Assembly: GCA_031283565.1 (NCBI GenBank)
Contig: JAITBM010000046.1
Location: 1-9,783, forward strand
DNA length: 9,783 nucleotides
Reading direction: 5' to 3'
From: Rickettsiales bacterium
GTDB lineage: Bacteria; Pseudomonadota; Alphaproteobacteria; Rs-D84
In this document: piece after piece, positions 6,589 through 9,783 of the stretch
Layout of the letters: every line of letters begins with the position of its first letter
How positions within the stretch are numbered: position 1 is the first letter of the stretch
The notes under the pieces: generated by a model
The model's database searches: none
What the model saw: the letters and a program-made list of their open reading frames with translations, nothing else
Told to the model about the DNA's origin: nothing
Made by a program: the position numbers and the translations under genes

Positions 6589-6755
6589 ATATCGCGCACC
6601 ATGCTGCAAAAACAATAAACGTATCATTATCGGACCGAAATTACGCCGGTTAAATATTTCATAGATAGGTTTTCCGTGCGGCGCTGCCTCTGCTTCGCAC
6701 GACTATAATTGCAGGGTCAAGGTCATTTACTTATTTTAATTCGAGAACCTTTGAT

Positions 6756-6890
6756 ATGCGGGACGGGACGGCGGAAAATGATATCATGGCGGCCATAGAA
6801 ATTAAACACATAGCTAACGCAACGATACTTTGCGCGATAATCTTGCATGCCCGCGTATATAAAAATGTCGGATTATGTTTGATGTCATGA
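6756..6890 (+). CDS. Possible small protein, 44 residues
   Basis: An ATG at 6756 opens 44 codons ending in TGA at 6890. The product has a charged start (MRDGTAENDIMAAIEIKHIA) and a short hydrophobic stretch (NATILCAIIL) too short for a sure membrane helix. No ribosome binding site precedes the first ATG, and the second ATG (codon 11) has only a distant GGA. Length and setting are compatible with chance. Confidence 0.15.
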   Translation: MRDGTAENDIMAAIEIKHIANATILCAIILHARVYKNVGLCLMS

Positions 6891-6984
6891 TCATATTTGA
6901 GCATGCAAAGTAAATTATAGAGCCTCGTATTTGTAGCGCGTTATAAACGATTTTGCCTTGGTTGGTTTTATTCCTAGAATCAGT

Positions 6985-7013
6985 TTGCGATCTGGCAAAT
7001 TATATGAAATAAT
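6985..7013 (+). promoter_or_regulatory. Candidate promoter of the glycosyltransferase gene
   Basis: TTGCGA (6985-6990), a 17-base spacer and AATAAT (7008-7013) would start transcription near 7020, giving a leader of about 12 bases that contains the AAAGG ribosome binding site (7021-7025). The match to consensus is moderate, in a locally AT-rich stretch where such matches are common. Confidence 0.35.
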
Positions 7014-7031
7014 AAGCAAAAAAGGTATGCC

Positions 7032-7979
7032 ATGGAATTTTTATTTCGCATGAAATTTTGGTTGAAAAAGCTGATCGTGGCAATCATAGGACTGCTTCCG
7101 TCAAGAAAAATCCGCCGCTGGGCTAAAGAATACTTTTTTGTGCCGCGTTTCAAACTAGGCGGCGGCACGCGGACATTATGCGGTGGGCGAATCGCCGTAG
7201 CATTTTGCTTTGATAAAAATTTGGAACGCCATGCAATGACGACAATATGTTCGCTGCTTGAAAACTCGCGCGGCGTAGCGCATTACGACATTTACTGCAT
7301 AACCGATTCTGGCTTGACCGCCAAATACGAAAAGCTGGTCGCGACACTTGACATCGAATCTACGATAAAATTCATAGCTCCGACCAATGACTTTGACAAA
7401 CCGAAATACGGCTGGCCGGTGAGCGTCTATTACCGACTCATGCTGCCGAAACTTTTGCCCGGCGTCGCCCGCGTGGTTTATGCGGACATAGACGGCGTGT
7501 TCATGTCCGATTTGGCGGCGGCGGCAAGCTTCGACATGGAGGGCAGCCCAATCGCAGGCTGCCGCGACATCGGCCCTGGTTATATAAACTCTGGATTTCT
7601 TATAATGGACTTGGAAAAAATGCGCCGGGAAAAATCATACGACGATTTTGTGTACTTGCAGAAATTTGACTTCAAATATCCGGACCAAGATATCATCAAC
7701 ATAGTGTTCAAAAACCGCATCGCTTATCTGCCATGGGAATACAATTTCCGCCCCGTAGATGCAAAAGACATGATCAAAACGCGGCTTCAATCATACAAAG
7801 ACTGGCGGCGCTTGAAACGACATTTGGTGTATGTGCATTTTCATTGGCAGCCCAAGCCGTGGAACGGGCTACGCGTCATGGGGAGCCTGTGGAAGCGCTT
7901 TTCAATCGATGCGCAGGCCGTATTGTCTAAACAAGCCCCTTACCACTCTATCGGCGGTTTGCCGAAGGATGACAAATAG
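7032..7979 (+). CDS. GT8-family glycosyltransferase, probably for LPS or other surface glycan
   Basis: The protein has 315 residues. GT8 enzymes are retaining, Mn-dependent GT-A transferases that use UDP-sugars; bacterial members usually add glucose or galactose to lipopolysaccharide core or surface glycans. The nucleotide-binding start is RIAVAFCFDKN (53-63), the metal-binding DxD is Asp152-Ile-Asp154 in VVYADIDGVF, and the acceptor-side motif is YINSGFLIMDL (184-194). PDQD (217-220) and the C-terminal metal-ligand motif HFHWQPKPW (269-277) are also present. In that last motif the usual HxxGxxKPW glycine is Trp272. Residues 7-35 form a basic amphipathic/hydrophobic segment (LKKLIVAIIGLLPSRKIRRW), like segments that bind other LPS transferases to the inner face of the membrane. 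AAAGG six bases upstream supports the ATG. The last 40 bases overlap ung on the other strand. The exact sugar and acceptor cannot be read from sequence. Confidence 0.9.
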   Translation: MEFLFRMKFWLKKLIVAIIGLLPSRKIRRWAKEYFFVPRFKLGGGTRTLCGGRIAVAFCFDKNLERHAMTTICSLLENSRGVAHYDIYCITDSGLTAKYEKLVATLDIESTIKFIAPTNDFDKPKYGWPVSVYYRLMLPKLLPGVARVVYADIDGVFMSDLAAAASFDMEGSPIAGCRDIGPGYINSGFLIMDLEKMRREKSYDDFVYLQKFDFKYPDQDIINIVFKNRIAYLPWEYNFRPVDAKDMIKTRLQSYKDWRRLKRHLVYVHFHWQPKPWNGLRVMGSLWKRFSIDAQAVLSKQAPYHSIGGLPKDDK

Positions 7980-8602
7980 GCATTCGCCTGTGAAAAATGA
8001 TGCTGTCCGAAAAATCCGTTATACGCCGATAGCGGCGACGGATGTGCGCTTTTTAGGACCAGATTCGCGGATGAATCGATAAAAGCCCCTTTTTTTTGCG
8101 CGTATGATCCCCACAGCAGATAAACAATGCCTGTGCGTTTGCCCAAAGCCCTGATAACCGCGTCCGTGAATTGTTCCCATCCCTTGCCGGCATGGGACGC
8201 AGCGGCGTGCGCCCTTACCGTCAAAGTGCTGTTCAGCAGCAGCACGCCCTGCTTTGCCCAGTCTGTCAAATCGCCGCGCGTCGCGCTCGGGCGTCCCAAA
8301 TCATCCTGTATTTCCTTGTAGATATTCTGCAAGCTGGGCGGGGGATTAGTCGGCGGCAGGACCGAAAAGCACAATCCATGCGCCTGCCCCGGCTCATGAT
8401 AGGGATCCTGACCTATTATAACGGCGCGGACCTGATCCAAAGGGCATAAATCAAACGCCGCGAATATATTGCCCGGAGCCGGATAGATTTTCTTGCCCGA
8501 CATGTATTCTTCTCGCACAAAACCTGCAAGAGCCTTCCAATATGTAGCCTCCCATTCGTTCGCAAGCGCATTTTTCCAAGATTCTTCTATTTTTACATTC
8601 AT
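7940..8602 (-). CDS. ung: Uracil-DNA glycosylase, family 1
   Basis: The protein has 220 residues, normal for family-1 UNG. It cleaves uracil from DNA as the first step of base excision repair. The water-activating motif GQDPYH lies at 64-69 with catalytic Asp66. The uracil-recognition strand LLLNSTLTVR is at 121-130, and the DNA-intercalation loop HPSPLSAYNGFFG is at 187-199 with catalytic His187. The enzyme looks complete and active; Tyr-Asn replaces the common His-Arg in that loop, a normal kind of variation. AAGGAA six bases before the ATG supports the start. The gene follows gyrB by 18 bases on the same strand and is probably co-transcribed with it. Its 3' end overlaps the convergent glycosyltransferase gene by 40 bases. 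Confidence 0.97.
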   Translation of the reverse strand: MNVKIEESWKNALANEWEATYWKALAGFVREEYMSGKKIYPAPGNIFAAFDLCPLDQVRAVIIGQDPYHEPGQAHGLCFSVLPPTNPPPSLQNIYKEIQDDLGRPSATRGDLTDWAKQGVLLLNSTLTVRAHAAASHAGKGWEQFTDAVIRALGKRTGIVYLLWGSYAQKKGAFIDSSANLVLKSAHPSPLSAYNGFFGQHHFSQANAYLSSFGKPPIEW

Positions 8603-8620
8603 TCCGTGTTCCTTTTCACA

Positions 8621-9783
8621 TCATATATCAATATTCGCATTCAACGCGTTGTCCACTATGAAGTCCCTGCGCGGCTCAACTATATCGCCCATCAGCATGC
8701 TGACCACCTCGTCCGCCTTGGTTGCGTCCGTGATCCGCACTTGGAACAAATTGCGGTTTGCCGGATCCATAGTCGTTTCCCAAAGCTGGTCTTCGGACAT
8801 TTCTCCAAGACCCTTGTATCGGTTTATGGAAAGCCCCGAACGGGCATATTCGAACGCCGTGTCCAAAAGGCCGAATGCGCTCCATATCTTTTGCGTCTTG
8901 TTTTTGACCGCAAGGGTCAAGGGCGAGGCGAACAGACTCATAAGCTCGCTCCTGCCGGACATGCGGTTCCAAGCCCTGACTTCCCCGGACTGCAGCTTGT
9001 CTGCCGGCAGCATGTGTTTTTCGCGGACGCTGCGCACGGTGCGCTCAACTAGAACGCCGTCTCCCGATCCCGACACATTCCAGCCGCGTTCCGATTCATG
9101 CTCGGTCGAATCAAGAATATTTCCGGCCAGCGCATAGTCCGGCCGGTCCGACAAGACGCCTGCAAGCGCCAATGCTTCGACAAACTTTATCGGCATGATT
9201 GCCGTCATCGGCGACAATATGCCTTTCATGTCTAATATGAGGCCGAGAATCCTTTTGAAATCCGCGCCCGCTATCTGCATCCCGGCGCCGCTTGTTATCA
9301 TTCCGTCCGCCGACAGCGCATCCATAAGATAGTCCTCCATCTCGCGTTCATTCTGCAAATACCTTTCCTGCTTGCCCTTGGCAACGCGGTAAAGCGGGGG
9401 CTTGGCTATATAGACGTACCCTTTCTCTATCGCCTGCGGCATGTAGCGGTAGAAGAACGTCATCAGCAGCGTCTGAATGTGATTGCCGTCCACATCAGCG
9501 TCGGTCATAATTATTATCTTGTGGTACCTTATTTTTTCGACATCGAAATCATCGATTCCTATTCCGGCGCCGATCCCGGCTCCGAGCGTCGTTATAAGCT
9601 GCCCTATCGTTTCCGAGCCAAGCATCTTGTCGAATCTCACGCGCTCCACATTCAGTATCTTTCCGCGCAGCGGCAAAATGGCTTGTATCTTCCTGTCGCG
9701 GCCCTGTTTCGCCGTGCCGCCTGCAGAATCCCCCTCGACTATGAAAAGCTCGCACTTTTGCGGATCCTTTTCCGAACAGTTCG
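8621..9783 (-). CDS. gyrB: DNA gyrase subunit B, C-terminal half (partial)
   Basis: The reading frame enters from the right edge and gives 386 residues to the TGA at 8621; the ATPase half lies outside the window. GyrB is the ATPase/Toprim subunit of the A2B2 gyrase that introduces negative supercoils. The Toprim glutamate is in EGDSAGG, about 22 residues from the edge, followed by [20 protein letters not shown] and the catalytic DADVDG. Next come the long insert of proteobacterial GyrB, then [10 protein letters not shown] and QLWETTMDP. The end is [24 protein letters not shown]. The QGR and [10 protein letters not shown] segments favour GyrB over ParE, which usually has QAR and a different continuation. 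The normally conserved DG(S/A)HIRTLL reads DGNHIQTLL here. It is followed after 18 bases by ung. Confidence 0.95.
   Translation of the reverse strand, partial: NCSEKDPQKCELFIVEGDSAGGTAKQGRDRKIQAILPLRGKILNVERVRFDKMLGSETIGQLITTLGAGIGAGIGIDDFDVEKIRYHKIIIMTDADVDGNHIQTLLMTFFYRYMPQAIEKGYVYIAKPPLYRVAKGKQERYLQNEREMEDYLMDALSADGMITSGAGMQIAGADFKRILGLILDMKGILSPMTAIMPIKFVEALALAGVLSDRPDYALAGNILDSTEHESERGWNVSGSGDGVLVERTVRSVREKHMLPADKLQSGEVRAWNRMSGRSELMSLFASPLTLAVKNKTQKIWSAFGLLDTAFEYARSGLSINRYKGLGEMSEDQLWETTMDPANRNLFQVRITDATKADEVVSMLMGDIVEPRRDFIVDNALNANIDI

Larger units (their letters stand above)
6589..7031. other. AT-richer spacer between uvrB and the glycosyltransferase
   Basis: There is no strong gene here. 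It contains an inverted repeat CGTGCG/CGCACG (6675-6680/6696-6701), a solitary TATAAT (6704-6709) without a good -35, and a 44-codon open frame (6756-6890). It also has a perfect palindrome ATGATATCAT (6778-6787), an inverted pair TTGCATGC/GCATGCAA around 6843 and 6901, and an 18-base near-copy of the uvrB start at 6901-6918. I find no tRNA or intrinsic terminator. Confidence 0.6.

Noticed and set aside
6675..6709. Hairpin CGTGCG/CGCACG plus TATAAT as a uvrB terminator or promoter
   Set aside because: No T-run follows the hairpin on either strand and no -35 is found at a proper distance from the TATAAT.
8493..9137. 214-codon plus-strand frame antisense to ung and gyrB
   Set aside because: It lies across two conserved genes and their junction; composition is typical of antisense translation.
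8621..9783. Assignment as ParE (topoisomerase IV)
   Set aside because: [23 protein letters not shown] and the long insert before the RYKGLGEM motif fit GyrB better.
1..9783. CRISPR array, insertion sequence, prophage or toxin-antitoxin genes
   Set aside because: No regularly spaced direct repeats, transposase-like reading frames or recognisable phage or toxin genes were seen on either strand.

Overview
The window looks like a chromosomal segment from an alphaproteobacterium, with a mix of housekeeping genes and lineage-specific envelope genes. The evidence is the GyrB C-terminal half, with its long insert and the tail [18 protein letters not shown]; a family-1 uracil-DNA glycosylase; a UvrB of ordinary length; an AsmA-family protein; and sigma70-like promoters. 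The cysteine-rich secreted protein with DCPAGT(F/Y)E modules is a style I associate with poorly cultured, often host-associated alphaproteobacteria, but the exact lineage cannot be read from this sequence alone. No phage, transposase, CRISPR array or plasmid gene is visible.

Layout. Positions 1-357 hold no convincing protein gene. They carry two abutting inverted repeats, then a tRNA-Thr(GGT) on the minus strand with a near-consensus promoter. Positions 358-1624 hold two minus-strand envelope genes that I do not recognise: a small lipoprotein with a charged helical tail, and a secreted protein built from a tandem duplication of a cysteine-rich module. Positions 1625-1999 are a hairpin-rich spacer containing a minus-strand terminator and a possible pseudoknot just before the ribosome binding site of the cysteine-rich gene. 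Positions 2000-4561 encode an AsmA-family inner-membrane/periplasmic protein (minus). It is divergent from uvrB (4606-6588, plus). The two share a very tight back-to-back promoter, and uvrB appears to be leaderless. After a 443-base AT-richer spacer comes a GT8-family glycosyltransferase (7032-7979, plus), whose last 40 bases overlap the 3' end of ung (7940-8602, minus). ung lies 18 bases downstream of gyrB (minus), which runs off the right edge.

Functional themes. One theme is genome maintenance: UvrB in nucleotide excision repair, Ung in uracil removal and GyrB in supercoiling, with gyrB and ung probably co-transcribed. The other is the envelope: the AsmA protein, the GT8 enzyme, the lipoprotein and the secreted cysteine-rich protein. 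I see no single new multi-gene system. The most unusual items are the duplicated cysteine-rich protein, the uvrB/asmA-like promoter geometry and the atypical tRNA-Thr.
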